64,000 nt of DNA from Pseudomonas entomophila (GTDB lineage Bacteria; Pseudomonadota; Gammaproteobacteria; Pseudomonadales; Pseudomonadaceae), in contig NZ_JARPQB010000031.1 of NCBI RefSeq assembly GCF_029478665.1, forward strand, positions 1-64,000, given 5' to 3'. How positions within the stretch are numbered: the first letter of the stretch is position 1; each line of letters opens with the position of its first letter. The translations under genes were made by a program, and so were the position numbers. Below, in pieces: positions 1 through 9,453 of this stretch. The notes under the pieces were generated by a model, which had not been told where the DNA came from, ran no database searches, and saw nothing but the letters and a program-made list of their open reading frames with translations.

Positions 1-774
1 CAATGCCGGGCGCACCCGCCCCTGCTGGCGCCCTTCCAGCTGCATGCAACGCTCCAGGAACAGGAACATGCAGTCGTAGCTCTTGCAGATCGACCTGCGC
101 AGCTCGGTGCGCAGCCCCAGCGTGGGGTTCTCGCCGGCCAGCGTGCAGATGATCTCCAGCGCCTCCCACGGGTGGGCATCGTCGTACTGGGCGTGCATCT
201 TCAGCCACTTCATCGCGCGCTTGCGGGTTTCCTCGGGGAAGCCCTGGGCGTAGGTGTCGGTCGAGCAGACCACCGCCGACCATTCGCCCGTGGCGCCTTC
301 GATGGCGTAGTTGGTGGCCGCCATCGAGATGGCCAGCGACTCGGTGGCGCACACCCGCCAGCACCAGTCGTTCAGACCATTGAGCTCGGGTGGCACTTCC
401 TGGGCCTGCAACTCGTGCAGGTGGATGCCATGGGCCTGGCACCAGTGCACCCAGTAGTCGGCATGGTTGAGTTCGACGCGAATGTTGCGCATCAGCCAGC
501 GCCGCGCCATATCCTCTCCTGGATGACGGGCGTAACGGGTCTTGGTGAGGTTGTGGGCCATGTACAACGAAAACTGTTCGACCACCGGCCAGCCGCCTAT
601 CAGGTACTGGCGGATGGTGGCCGGCCGCAGCTGGCCATCGCGCAGGCGCTGATAGAACTCGTGCTCGACTACTCGGCGTTTGCTTTCGCGGCAATCCTCG
701 ATCAGTTGCTGGGCCCAATCCGGATAACTGGCCGGATCCATCAATGGTCCGATCCTTACGAACGAGTCAATCAC
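1..774 (-). CDS. TenA-like / haem-oxygenase-fold protein, 3' end cut off
   Basis: My translation of the minus strand gives a mostly helical protein starting VIDSFVRIGPLMDPASYPDW and still open after 258 codons at the window edge. It resembles the TenA/THI-4 and iron-containing redox enzyme families (haem-oxygenase fold), judged from its overall pattern and segments such as QYLIGGWPVVEQFSLYMAHN. I chose the GTG at 774 because AAGGAG lies about 7 bases upstream; the ATG at 741 is an alternative. It begins 38 bp after the rbdA stop on the same strand, so the two may be cotranscribed. Whether it is an enzyme is unknown; a role in thiamine salvage is not implied. The C-terminus lies outside the window. 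Confidence 0.75.
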   Translation of the reverse strand, partial: MIDSFVRIGPLMDPASYPDWAQQLIEDCRESKRRVVEHEFYQRLRDGQLRPATIRQYLIGGWPVVEQFSLYMAHNLTKTRYARHPGEDMARRWLMRNIRVELNHADYWVHWCQAHGIHLHELQAQEVPPELNGLNDWCWRVCATESLAISMAATNYAIEGATGEWSAVVCSTDTYAQGFPEETRKRAMKWLKMHAQYDDAHPWEALEIICTLAGENPTLGLRTELRRSICKSYDCMFLFLERCMQLEGRQQGRVRPAL

Positions 775-812
775 TGTCAGCTCCTTGATTCCCTGTGATG
801 ACCGGGCAAAGT

Positions 813-3269
813 TCAGCGAAAGGTCCCCGGCGCCCGGTGCAGGAGGGGCCTCGCGGCAATCCGTTGGCGCTGCAGGCTGTCGCAGGTGAAGACCTGCGGT
901 CGTTCGATGAGGTAGCCCTGGGCGTAGTCCACGCCGATCTCCTGCAACGCCTGCTCGATCAACGGCGTCTCGACGAACTCGGCGATGGTCCGCTTGCCCA
1001 TGACGTGGCCGATGTGATTGATCACTTCGACCATCGCCCGGTTGATCGGGTCATCGAGCATGTCCTTGACGAAACTTCCGTCGATCTTCAGGAAGTCTAC
1101 AGGCAAATGCTTCAAATAGGCGAATGACGACATTCCGGCACAGAAGTCATCCAGGGAGAACTTGCAGCCCAGTGCCTTCAATTCATTGATGAATCGAATC
1201 GCACTGCCCAGATTGGCGATCGCGCTGGTTTCGGTAATTTCAAAACAAATCAGCCAGGGCGGGATGGAAAACTCCTCGAACAGCCGCTGCAGGTACTCGA
1301 GGAACTTGTCATCGCCAATGCTCGACCCCGACAGGTTGATCGCGCACATCGCCAGCGGCCCCTCACGGCCTTCGTCCAGGCACTGGCGCACCACCTGGAA
1401 CACACTGCGCACCACCCAGCGGTCGAGGGCGGTCATCAGGCCATAGCGCTCGGCGGCGGGGATGAAGCTGTCCGGCAGGATGGTGCGGCCGTTTTCGTCG
1501 TGCAGGCGCAGCAGGATCTCGAGATGCCCGGCGCCCTCCTGTGGCCGCAGGGGCGCGATCTCCTGGGCATAGAGGCAGAAGCGGTTCTCTTCCAGGGCCA
1601 CATGCAGGCGCTGGATCCAGGCCATCTCGCCGAAACGCATGGACAGCTCGCTGTCGTCGGCGTGGTACACCTGGACGCGGTTGCGGCCTTTTTCCTTGGC
1701 CATGTAGCAGGCCATGTCGGCGGCGCGCAGCGAGGCTTCCAGGGTGCCGGGTGGCTGGGCAATGTGCACCAGGCCAATGCTGACCGTGGTGACGAATGGC
1801 CGCCCCTTCCAGACGAAATGCAGGCTTTGCACCGCCTGGCGCAGGAGCTCGGCGATGCGCTCAGCCTGATCCGACGGGCAGTTCTCCAGCAACACGCCGA
1901 ACTCGTCGCCGCCCAGCCGGGCCAGTGTGTCACCCTCGCGCAGAGCGGATTGCAGCACCGCACAGATATGCCGCAGCAGTTCATCGCCGGCGGCATGCCC
2001 GCAAGTGTCGTTGACCAGCTTGAACTGATCGAGATCGAGGAACATCAGCGAGTGGCGCCCAGCCTGGCGCGCCAAGGCATTGAGCGCCTGTTCCAGGCGA
2101 TACTCGAACTCGCGCCGGTTGGCCAGGCCAGTGAGCGCGTCATGGGTGGCCTGCCAGGACAGGTTGGCGATGTATTGGCGCTCCTGGGTCATGTCGTGCA
2201 GCACCACGACGATGCCGCTGACCTGCCCTTCGGTGAGGATGGGCGACCCCACCAGGTTGACCGACACGGTGCTGCCGTCCAGGCGCTGGATCAGCCGCGC
2301 GTGCTCGGCTCCACCCTTGAGGCTGCCACTGAGCACCTGCTCGACCAGGGTGCGGCTGTCGCTTTCGGCGTTCTCGTCGAGCAGGCTGAACAGGGCGGCC
2401 AGGGGCAGCCCCTGGGCCTGGGCGGCCTGCCAATGGGTCAACTGCTCGGCAGCCGGGTTCATATAGGCGATGCAGCCGTCGACATCGGCGGTGATCACCG
2501 CGTCACCGATAGACTCGAGGGTGATCTGCGCCCGCTCCTTCTCCTCTTGCAAGGCGATGGCGAAGGCTTGGCGCTGGGCCAGCAACTTGCTCGAGCGCCG
2601 CCAGGCCATGGCGATCAGGAACAGCGCCGTGGCCAGGTTGGTGAGCATGAGCACTTTGAGCAGTGCCCGCGAGCCTTCGCCCAGCGCATCGCTGAACGCC
2701 CTGGCGGCCGGTGTCACGCCATCGTTGATGGCAACGATATGCGCCTTCCAGTCCAGTACCTGCCGCGCCTCGATGCCACCGGCGTTGAAGCCGTCGCGCA
2801 TCTGTACAGCCAGCACATCGAGCTGGCGCAGATAATCGTCACCGATATCCCAGTAGTCGATCGCGGTTTCCATGTAGCTGATATGACGGAAGTTGCGGTA
2901 GAACCAGATGATCCGGGCAACGTCGTCGGGGTGGTTGCCACCCTGCAGGATACCCGCGCGCGCGGCCTCAAGGTCTGGCTCGGGGCGATCCAGGGCCAGG
3001 CGCAGGTCATGGTCGCCTTTCGGCACGAGGATGGCTCGCTGGTAGCGTTCGAAGGTCCGCGGGTCACGGTCTTCGGCGTAGAGGCTCAGGTAGTAGATGG
3101 CATCTTTCTGTGCCTTGGACCACAGGCTCTCGCCCGCCACATAGGCGCGCACGGCGGACAATGCATAGAGGCTCAGGCTGCCCAGCAGCACCTGGAAGAC
3201 CACAACGGCGACGAAAGGCCAGATGATACCCAGCAGCCTTGGTGCCTCGAGCGTCCGATTTCCCTTCAT
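813..3269 (-). CDS. rbdA: membrane-bound PAS-GGDEF-EAL c-di-GMP protein, RbdA orthologue
   Basis: This 818-residue inner-membrane protein has a transmembrane helix near residues 14-36, a periplasmic sensor region, a second helix near 205-225, a PAS domain (about 245-360), a GGDEF domain with intact GGDEF, and a C-terminal EAL domain. In the EAL domain the signature reads EILLR rather than EALLR. The other expected metal and catalytic positions are visible: N in AINLSG, E in FEITET, the DD in LDDF, K in LKIDGSF and Q in YAQGY. P. aeruginosa RbdA, a phosphodiesterase that promotes biofilm dispersal, has this architecture and the same neighbours (ABC exporter, BolA, DUF2059, fumC), so orthology is likely. 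Net activity cannot be read from sequence. Confidence 0.88.
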   Translation of the reverse strand: MKGNRTLEAPRLLGIIWPFVAVVVFQVLLGSLSLYALSAVRAYVAGESLWSKAQKDAIYYLSLYAEDRDPRTFERYQRAILVPKGDHDLRLALDRPEPDLEAARAGILQGGNHPDDVARIIWFYRNFRHISYMETAIDYWDIGDDYLRQLDVLAVQMRDGFNAGGIEARQVLDWKAHIVAINDGVTPAARAFSDALGEGSRALLKVLMLTNLATALFLIAMAWRRSSKLLAQRQAFAIALQEEKERAQITLESIGDAVITADVDGCIAYMNPAAEQLTHWQAAQAQGLPLAALFSLLDENAESDSRTLVEQVLSGSLKGGAEHARLIQRLDGSTVSVNLVGSPILTEGQVSGIVVVLHDMTQERQYIANLSWQATHDALTGLANRREFEYRLEQALNALARQAGRHSLMFLDLDQFKLVNDTCGHAAGDELLRHICAVLQSALREGDTLARLGGDEFGVLLENCPSDQAERIAELLRQAVQSLHFVWKGRPFVTTVSIGLVHIAQPPGTLEASLRAADMACYMAKEKGRNRVQVYHADDSELSMRFGEMAWIQRLHVALEENRFCLYAQEIAPLRPQEGAGHLEILLRLHDENGRTILPDSFIPAAERYGLMTALDRWVVRSVFQVVRQCLDEGREGPLAMCAINLSGSSIGDDKFLEYLQRLFEEFSIPPWLICFEITETSAIANLGSAIRFINELKALGCKFSLDDFCAGMSSFAYLKHLPVDFLKIDGSFVKDMLDDPINRAMVEVINHIGHVMGKRTIAEFVETPLIEQALQEIGVDYAQGYLIERPQVFTCDSLQRQRIAARPLLHRAPGTFR

Positions 3270-3342
3270 GTGGTCCCTGTCACTGAGGCAGATAAGGCAC
3301 GAATCGACCTAGACAAGCACAGCGTAGGCCATTTGCCATGCC

Positions 3343-3467
3343 TGTGGGAGCAGGTTTGCCGGCGAAAATATCAACGCCAGCATTGTTACCGCCTGACACG
3401 GCACATTTGCACCCGCCCCCACAGATACCGCGCCGCCCCCGTAGGAGCCAGCCTTGCTGGCGATGCC
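3343..3467. repeat. two degenerate REP-like copies in the rbdA/ABC gap
   Basis: Two same-orientation sequences related to the GTAGGAGCCGGCTTGCCGGCG repeat lie at 3343-3367 and 3441-3467. The second is followed by a GCCCGGC-ACA-GCCGGGC hairpin just before the end of the ABC transporter gene. The 220-bp gap otherwise shows no gene. Confidence 0.6.
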
Positions 3468-3489
3468 CGGCACAGCCGGGCGAAAAATC

Positions 3490-5322
3490 TCAAGTTTGCT
3501 GCAAATGCCCGTACAACTTGGCATACAACCCACCTTCGGCGATCAATTGCTGATGCCCACCGTCCTCGGCCACATGCCCGCCATCGAACACCAGCACCCG
3601 GTCGGCCTGCTTCACCGCCGAAAGACGGTGGGCGATGATCAGGGTGGTACGACCACTGAGGAAACGCGCCAGGGCTTGGTGCAGGTTGTACTCGGTAGCC
3701 GCGTCCAGTGCCGAGGTGGCTTCGTCGAGAATGACCACCTTGGGCTCGGCCAGCACCATGCGGGCAATCGCCAATCGCTGACGCTGGCCTCCGGACAAAC
3801 GCACCCCCGAGCGCCCGACCACGCTGTCCAGCCCCTGGGGCAAGGCGGCGATGGTGGCGTCCAGCTGGGCGATGCGCAGCGCCTGCCAGCAGGCTTCGTC
3901 ACTGCAGTCACGGCCCATGGTGAGGTTGGCGCGCACGCTGTCGTTGAACAGCGACGGGTGCTGCAGCACCACCGCGACGTTCTCGCGCAAGGTCTCCAGG
4001 CCAATCTCCTGCAGGCTGGCGCCACCGAAGCGAATGGTTCCGGCCTGGGCGCTGTACAACCCCAGCAGCAACTGCACCAGGGTGCTCTTGCCACCGCCAC
4101 TGGCCCCGACGATGGCCACCTTCTCACCCGGGGCAATGGACAGGTTGAGCTGGTCGAGTACCGGTTCTTCCGCGTAGGCAAAACGCAAGTCGCGCACCTC
4201 AAGCCCCACCGTCTCGCGCCCGGCGAACGGATCGCTGGCCGCCGGATACTGCGGCTCGTCGGCACGCGCCAGCAGCTCATTGAGCCGGCTGAGCGCACCA
4301 CCTGCGGCGTAATAGGCGTACTGCAGGTTCAACAGCTGCTCCACCGGGCCGATCATGAACCACAGGTAGCTGAACACCGCCAGCATCTGGCCGATGGACA
4401 GGTCGGAGAACAACACGGTGAGCATGGCCGCGGCGCGGAAGATGTCGATACCGAACTGGAACAGCAGGCCACTGGCGCGGCCACTGGCATCGCTCTTCCA
4501 CTGCGAGGCCACGGCATAGTCGCGCACCTCGCGGGCGCGCAGGCCCAGGCGCCCGAGGAAATAGCCCTGGCGATTGCCGGCGCGGATTTCCTGGATGGCG
4601 TCCAGCGTTTCGGTCAGCGCCTGGGTGAAACGCGCGGTACTGTCGTTCTCGAGCTTCTTCAGGTGCTTGACGCGCTTGCCCAACTGCACGGTGAAGTAGA
4701 TCACCAGCGGGTTGAACAGCAGGATCAGCAATGCCAGCTGCCAGTGCATCCAGATCAGGATCGCGGCGGTGCCGGTGAGTGTCAGCACGGCTACCAGGAA
4801 ACGGCTGAGGGTTTCGCCGACGAACTTGTCGAGGGTGTCCAGGTCGGTGACCAGGTGGGTGGTCACGGTGCCGCTGCCCAGGCTCTCGTATTCCTTGAGC
4901 GAAATGCGCTTGAGCCGCTCGATCAGGCGGATGCGCAGGCGGTAGACGATATCCTTGGCCAGCCCGGCGAACAGCTTGGCCTGGACCACGTTGAACGCCA
5001 GCGCGGCCAGGCGCAAGCCGAGGGTGGCGCACAGCATCAGGCCGATGTAGCCAGCCGCGACCTGCCAGCCGGCAGGCAGGAAGTTGTTCATCCACTTCAG
5101 CGCGGCGTCGCCATGCCCCAGCAGCACTTCGTCCACCAGCAGCGGCAGCAGCAACGGGATCGGCACGCTGCACAAGGCCGCGAGCACGGCCACCAGGTTG
5201 GCGGTCCACAGGGCTTTCTTGTGTTGCAGGGCCAGACGGCGGATTTCCGCCCAGCTCAGGCGATCAGGCACAGCGGGGGGCTTCCCTGGCACAGGGTCTG
5301 GCGACCCTGGCAGATCAAGCAC
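3490..5322 (-). CDS. ABC exporter, fused permease and ATPase (half-transporter)
   Basis: This 610-residue type I exporter half-transporter should work as a homodimer in the inner membrane. The N-terminal half carries about six transmembrane helices. The C-terminal ATPase has a Walker A motif (GASGGGKST), the LSGGQRQR signature, Walker B (VVILDEATSALD) and an H-loop (IIAHRLS). The start overlaps the end of the upstream DsbA-like gene by 8 bp, showing translational coupling within the trhO-dsbA-ABC unit. Family members export lipids, peptides or drugs; the substrate is not determinable here. Next downstream on the minus strand is rbdA, after a 220-bp gap. Confidence 0.9.
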   Translation of the reverse strand: MLDLPGSPDPVPGKPPAVPDRLSWAEIRRLALQHKKALWTANLVAVLAALCSVPIPLLLPLLVDEVLLGHGDAALKWMNNFLPAGWQVAAGYIGLMLCATLGLRLAALAFNVVQAKLFAGLAKDIVYRLRIRLIERLKRISLKEYESLGSGTVTTHLVTDLDTLDKFVGETLSRFLVAVLTLTGTAAILIWMHWQLALLILLFNPLVIYFTVQLGKRVKHLKKLENDSTARFTQALTETLDAIQEIRAGNRQGYFLGRLGLRAREVRDYAVASQWKSDASGRASGLLFQFGIDIFRAAAMLTVLFSDLSIGQMLAVFSYLWFMIGPVEQLLNLQYAYYAAGGALSRLNELLARADEPQYPAASDPFAGRETVGLEVRDLRFAYAEEPVLDQLNLSIAPGEKVAIVGASGGGKSTLVQLLLGLYSAQAGTIRFGGASLQEIGLETLRENVAVVLQHPSLFNDSVRANLTMGRDCSDEACWQALRIAQLDATIAALPQGLDSVVGRSGVRLSGGQRQRLAIARMVLAEPKVVILDEATSALDAATEYNLHQALARFLSGRTTLIIAHRLSAVKQADRVLVFDGGHVAEDGGHQQLIAEGGLYAKLYGHLQQT

Positions 5323-5947
5323 AAGCGGCCTGCTGCAGCCAGCGGCCGAGCAAGGGTTGCAAGCTGTCCAGCGGCTGGTAGCCGTTGGTCAGCAGCGCCA
5401 GCTGGCCGTTGCGCTCGGCCAGCAGCGTGGGGAAGCCGGCGATGCCCAAGTCCTGCACCCAGGCGAAATCAGCGCTGGTGGCGGCACGGGTGTCGTGGCT
5501 GGCAAAACGCTGCGCGAACGGCTCACGGTCGTACCCGGCCTGCTCGGCCAGGTCCACCAGCTGCGGGGCGCGGGTGACGTCCACGCCCTGCTCGTAGAAC
5601 GAACGCTGGATCAGCTTGAGCAAGCTCCAGGCCCGCTGGCCATCCAGCTCGCGCGCCGCGACCAGGGCGCGGCACGCAGGTTCTGTGTCATAGACGAAAC
5701 CGTCGGGCATCGCGCCTTCGAAGCGGAACGGCTGCCCGGTGGCATCATGCACCGCCTGCCAATGCTCGAGGATGTACTTGCGGGTCGAGGCGTCCAGGGC
5801 GCTGCCGCCGCTGCGCAGGCCGCCCGGCACCAGCCGGGTGTCGACCCCGGCTTCACGGGCCTGGGCGATCAATGCCTCGGCCACCGGGGCGAAACCCCAG
5901 CACCAGGAGCACATCGGGTCCATCACATAGAGCAGGCGTGCGGACAT
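5315..5947 (-). CDS. DsbA/FrnE-family thioredoxin-fold protein (cytoplasmic)
   Basis: This 210-residue protein starts MSARLLYVMDPMCSWCWGF, placing a CSWC redox-type motif at the end of the first strand as in DsbA/FrnE-like proteins. No signal peptide precedes it, so it should act in the cytoplasm, unlike classical periplasmic DsbA. Related proteins act as disulfide oxidoreductases or isomerases; the role here is unproven. It begins 3 bp after the trhO stop and overlaps the ABC exporter start by 8 bp, so it is firmly in that operon. Confidence 0.85.
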   Translation of the reverse strand: MSARLLYVMDPMCSWCWGFAPVAEALIAQAREAGVDTRLVPGGLRSGGSALDASTRKYILEHWQAVHDATGQPFRFEGAMPDGFVYDTEPACRALVAARELDGQRAWSLLKLIQRSFYEQGVDVTRAPQLVDLAEQAGYDREPFAQRFASHDTRAATSADFAWVQDLGIAGFPTLLAERNGQLALLTNGYQPLDSLQPLLGRWLQQAACA

Positions 5948-5950
5948 GCA

Positions 5951-6883
5951 TCAAGCCTCGGCTTTGTAGTTGTAGCCGATCGGGTGCGGCTGGTTGCGCG
6001 CCTTGGCCAGTTCGATCTGCTTCTGGCGGTCGATGGCGCTGCGCCGGGTCTTCTCGCTCAGGGTGTCCCAGCAATGCGGGCAGCTCACGCCTGGCGAATA
6101 GTGCTCCGACTCCCGGTCCTTCACATCGATCGGGTGGCGGCAAGCGTGGCACTGGTCGTACTCGCCTTCGCTCAGGTCGTGACGCACGGTGACCCGGTTG
6201 TCGAAGACGAAGCAGTCGCCGTCCCAGAGGCTTTCTTCCTGGGCCACTTCCTCGAAGTATTTCAGGATGCCGCCTTTGAGATGATAGACCGCTTCGAAGC
6301 CCTCACCGAGCATGTAGCTGGAGGCTTTTTCACAACGGATGCCGCCGGTGCAGAACATGGCCACTTTCTTGTGCTTGCTCGGGTCGAAGTTGGCCTTGAT
6401 GTAGTCGGGGAACTCGCGGAAGGTTTCGGTCTTCGGGTCGACGGCGCCCTTGAAGGTACCGATGGCCACTTCATAGTCGTTGCGGGTGTCGATCAGCAGC
6501 ACTTCCGGGTCGCTGATCAGGGCGTTCCAGTCTTTCGGGTCGACATAAGTACCCACCGCCTTGTTCGGGTCCACGCCGGGCACGCCCAGGGTGACGATCT
6601 CTTTCTTGAGCTTGACCTTGGTGCGATAGAACGGCTGCTCGTCGCAGTACGACTCTTTATGGTCGACATCCACCAGGCGCGGGTCGTTGCGCAGCCAGGC
6701 GAGCAGCGCGTCGATGCCTTCGCGGGTGGCCGACACGGTGCCGTTGATGCCTTCGTTGGCCAGCAGCAGGGTGCCTTTGACACCGTGGTCGGTCATGGCC
6801 TTGAGCAGGGGCTCGCGCAGTTCGACGTAGTCTTCCAGGGTGACGAACTTGTACAGCGCCGCCACGACGATCGGTTGGGACAT
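5951..6883 (-). CDS. trhO: rhodanese-type tRNA uridine(34) hydroxylase
   Basis: This 310-residue YceA/TrhO homologue has an N-terminal ferredoxin-like domain, a central rhodanese domain with the catalytic cysteine in the loop MFCTGGIRCEKA, and a C-terminal cysteine-rich segment (CHACRHPID and SCPHCW) that looks like a metal site. Family members catalyse oxygen-dependent hydroxylation of U34 in tRNA, the first step toward 5-methoxy/carboxymethoxy uridine. Length and motif order match the family. It lies downstream of bolA across a palindromic repeat and directly upstream of the DsbA-like gene. Confidence 0.92.
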   Translation of the reverse strand: MSQPIVVAALYKFVTLEDYVELREPLLKAMTDHGVKGTLLLANEGINGTVSATREGIDALLAWLRNDPRLVDVDHKESYCDEQPFYRTKVKLKKEIVTLGVPGVDPNKAVGTYVDPKDWNALISDPEVLLIDTRNDYEVAIGTFKGAVDPKTETFREFPDYIKANFDPSKHKKVAMFCTGGIRCEKASSYMLGEGFEAVYHLKGGILKYFEEVAQEESLWDGDCFVFDNRVTVRHDLSEGEYDQCHACRHPIDVKDRESEHYSPGVSCPHCWDTLSEKTRRSAIDRQKQIELAKARNQPHPIGYNYKAEA

Positions 6884-6943
6884 GGATGTGTATCTCCAGG
6901 TGGTTGCCCTCGTAAGGGGCGGACCGGGTTTGACAAAAGCAAG

Positions 6944-7033
6944 GGGGCTGCTGCGCAGCCCATCGCCGGCAAGCCGGCCCCTACGGGATTTGTAGGAGCC
7001 GGCTTGCCGGCGATGGGCCGCACGGCGGCCCCC
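6944..7033. repeat. REP inverted pair between bolA and trhO
   Basis: Two arms containing CATCGCCGGCAAGCCGGC and its complement face each other across a short spacer, flanked by GGGGCTGC/GCGGCCCC. It can form a long hairpin in the transcript between two co-directional genes. Confidence 0.85.
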
Positions 7034-7073
7034 AAGGGAATGACGCGAATTGTACCAGAACGACGGAAAGGAT

Positions 7074-7370
7074 TCAGTGCCCGCCGCCGGCGCACACCGG
7101 CGAGGCTGGCGCCACGCCGACCGCCGCCCACTCTTCGGGCGTGTAGGTATGAATGGCCAGGGCGTGGATCTCGCCCATCAGCTCACCCATGGTGGCGTAG
7201 ACCTTCTGGTGGCGCTTGACGCTGTTCAGGCCGGCGAACTGCTCGCTGACCAGCACGGCCTTGTAGTGCGTTTCCTGGCCACGGCTGTGCATGTGGCTCT
7301 CGTTGTGCACTTCAAGGTGTTGCGTGGCCAGCGGCGCCAGTTGCTGTTCGATGCGTTGCTGCATGCTCAT
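7074..7370 (-). CDS. BolA family protein
   Basis: A 98-residue BolA/IbaG-type protein with the class II KH-like fold. The core carries HNESHMHSRGQETHYKAVLVS followed by RHQKVYATMGELM, where the invariant histidine region contacts monothiol glutaredoxin Fe-S clusters in characterised members. It lies 10 bp downstream of the DUF2059 gene on the same strand. It may be a regulator or Fe-S trafficking partner; the sequence alone does not decide. Confidence 0.9.
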   Translation of the reverse strand: MSMQQRIEQQLAPLATQHLEVHNESHMHSRGQETHYKAVLVSEQFAGLNSVKRHQKVYATMGELMGEIHALAIHTYTPEEWAAVGVAPASPVCAGGGH

Positions 7371-7380
7371 CGCGTCAGGC

Positions 7381-7899
7381 TCACTTCTTCGCTGGCGCCT
7401 TGCCGGCGTTCGGGTCGAGTTCCTTGGTCATGTCGTCGAGCAGCTTGTTCACCACCGGCACGGCCGGCTCCAGGCTTTGCTGGGTCAGTTGCGCCGATTG
7501 CTGGGTGACTTTAGGCATTTCGCGCAGGACTTTCTTGCCCAGCGGCGACTCGTAGAACTTGACCAGGTCGTTCAGCTCGCCTTCGGTGAAGGTGGCGGTG
7601 TACAGGTCGACCATCTTCGGCTTGAGTTTCTTCCAGCCGATGGCGTTGTCCAGGGCGGCGTTGGCCTTGGCCTGGTAGCTGTCGAGGACGGACTTCTTGG
7701 AGGCTGGCGCCTTGGTTTGCTCGAAACGCTGGGCGAACATCTGCTGGACCTGCATGTACACCGGGGTGCCCAGCTTGTCGGCATTGGCCAGGGTCAGGAA
7801 TTTCTCGGCGGCAGCATTGTGGCTGGGGGTTGCGGCGAGTACCTGGCCGCTGGCGCAGACCAGGGCAACGGCGGCACAGAGGACACGAAGACGGGTCAT
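7381..7899 (-). CDS. DUF2059 secreted protein
   Basis: A 172-residue protein with a signal peptide (MTRLRVLCAAVALVCASGQVLA) followed by a helical DUF2059 domain (LNDLVKFYESPLGKKVL is typical of the family). It is predicted to be periplasmic. It has a good ribosome site (AAGGAA) and is the first gene of a unit with bolA. Function is unknown. Confidence 0.85.
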   Translation of the reverse strand: MTRLRVLCAAVALVCASGQVLAATPSHNAAAEKFLTLANADKLGTPVYMQVQQMFAQRFEQTKAPASKKSVLDSYQAKANAALDNAIGWKKLKPKMVDLYTATFTEGELNDLVKFYESPLGKKVLREMPKVTQQSAQLTQQSLEPAVPVVNKLLDDMTKELDPNAGKAPAKK

Positions 7900-8052
7900 T
7901 GCATTTCCTTCAAGAAAGAGAGGCGGGTACCTCAGAGTAGAGCATTCTGCGCCGTGGTGGCGAAGTGCTCAAGTGGCACGACGAGCGATGGAACCGCGCT
8001 GTCGAATCAGGGCCTAAACTGCGATTTCGGACTACAAAGGAGTGAGCGCAGC

Positions 8053-9447
8053 ATGAGCCGTATCGAGACAGACAGCCTGGGCCCGGTCGAAGTTCCGGAG
8101 CAGGCCTACTGGGGTGCGCAGACCCAGCGTTCGCTGATCAACTTCGCCATCGGCAAGGAGCGCATGCCGCTCGCGGTGCTGCATGCCCTGGCGCTGATCA
8201 AGAAAGCGGCGGCGCGGGTCAACGATCGCAACGGCGACCTGCCCGCCGACATCGCCCGGCTGATCGAACAGGCTGCCGATGAAGTGCTGGATAGCGAACA
8301 CGACGACCAGTTCCCGCTGGTGGTCTGGCAGACCGGCAGCGGCACCCAGAGCAACATGAACGTCAACGAAGTGATCGCCGGGCGCGCCAACGAACTGGCC
8401 GGCAAAGGCCGAGGCGGCAAGGTACCGGTCCACCCCAACGACCACGTCAACCGCTCGCAGAGCTCCAACGACTGCTTCCCCACCGCCATGCACATCGCCG
8501 CGGCCCAGGCGGTACACGCGAAGCTGTTGCCAGCGATCGGCGAGCTCGCCTCGGGGTTGGCGGAGTTGTCGGAGCGCCACGAAAAACTGGTGAAGACCGG
8601 CCGCACGCACATGATGGACGCCACCCCCATCACCTTCGGCCAGGAAGTCTCGGCGTTCGTCGCCCAGCTCGACTACGCCCAGCGCGCCATCCGCGCGACG
8701 TTGCCGGCGGTCTGCGAGCTGGCCCAGGGCGGCACCGCCGTGGGCACCGGGCTCAATGCCCCGCATGGTTTCGCCGAAGCCATCGCCGCCGAACTGGCCG
8801 CCCTGTCCGGCCTGCCGTTCGTGACCGCGCCGAACAAATTCGCCGCCCTCGCCGGCCACGAGCCATTGACCAGCCTGGCGGGCGCGCTGAAAACCCTGGC
8901 CGTGGCGTTGATGAAGATTGCCAACGATTTGCGCCTGCTCGGTTCGGGCCCGCGCGCGGGGCTTGCCGAAGTACGCCTGCCGGCCAACGAGCCCGGCAGT
9001 TCGATCATGCCCGGCAAGGTCAACCCGACCCAGTGCGAGGCATTGTCGATGCTGGCCTGCCAGGTGCTGGGCAACGACGCGGCGATCGGCTTCGCCGCCA
9101 GCCAGGGGCATTTGCAGTTGAACGTGTTCAAGCCGGTGATCATCCACAACCTGCTGCAGTCGATCGAGCTGCTGGCTGATGGCTGCCACAACTTCCAGCA
9201 GCATTGCGTGGCCGGCATCGAGCCGGATGCCGGGCAGATGGCGGCGCACCTGGAGCGCGGACTGATGCTGGTGACGGCGCTGAACCCGCACATCGGTTAC
9301 GACAAGGCGGCAGAAATCGCCAAGAAGGCCTACAGCGAGGGCAAGACCCTGCGGGAGGCGGCGCTGGAGCTGAAGTACCTGACCAACGAGCAGTTCGACC
9401 AATGGGTGCGGCCGGAGAACATGCTGGCGCCGGGGGGCAAGGGCTGA
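8053..9447 (+). CDS. fumC: class II fumarate hydratase
   Basis: This 464-residue iron-independent fumarase interconverts fumarate and malate in the TCA cycle. The aspartase/fumarase signature GSSIMPGKVNPTQCE and the catalytic region TGRTHMMDA are intact, and the length equals that of family members. The start at 8053 follows AAAGGAG; upstream ATG-frame extensions lack a ribosome site and run into the divergent promoter of the DUF2059 gene. In P. aeruginosa the orthologue sits in the same neighbourhood with bolA and rbdA. Confidence 0.95.
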   Translation: MSRIETDSLGPVEVPEQAYWGAQTQRSLINFAIGKERMPLAVLHALALIKKAAARVNDRNGDLPADIARLIEQAADEVLDSEHDDQFPLVVWQTGSGTQSNMNVNEVIAGRANELAGKGRGGKVPVHPNDHVNRSQSSNDCFPTAMHIAAAQAVHAKLLPAIGELASGLAELSERHEKLVKTGRTHMMDATPITFGQEVSAFVAQLDYAQRAIRATLPAVCELAQGGTAVGTGLNAPHGFAEAIAAELAALSGLPFVTAPNKFAALAGHEPLTSLAGALKTLAVALMKIANDLRLLGSGPRAGLAEVRLPANEPGSSIMPGKVNPTQCEALSMLACQVLGNDAAIGFAASQGHLQLNVFKPVIIHNLLQSIELLADGCHNFQQHCVAGIEPDAGQMAAHLERGLMLVTALNPHIGYDKAAEIAKKAYSEGKTLREAALELKYLTNEQFDQWVRPENMLAPGGKG

Positions 9448-9453
9448 TCTGCT

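Noticed and set aside
7955..7995. A TGGCAC sequence upstream of fumC that could begin a sigma-54 promoter.
   Set aside because: No TTGC element follows at the required spacing.
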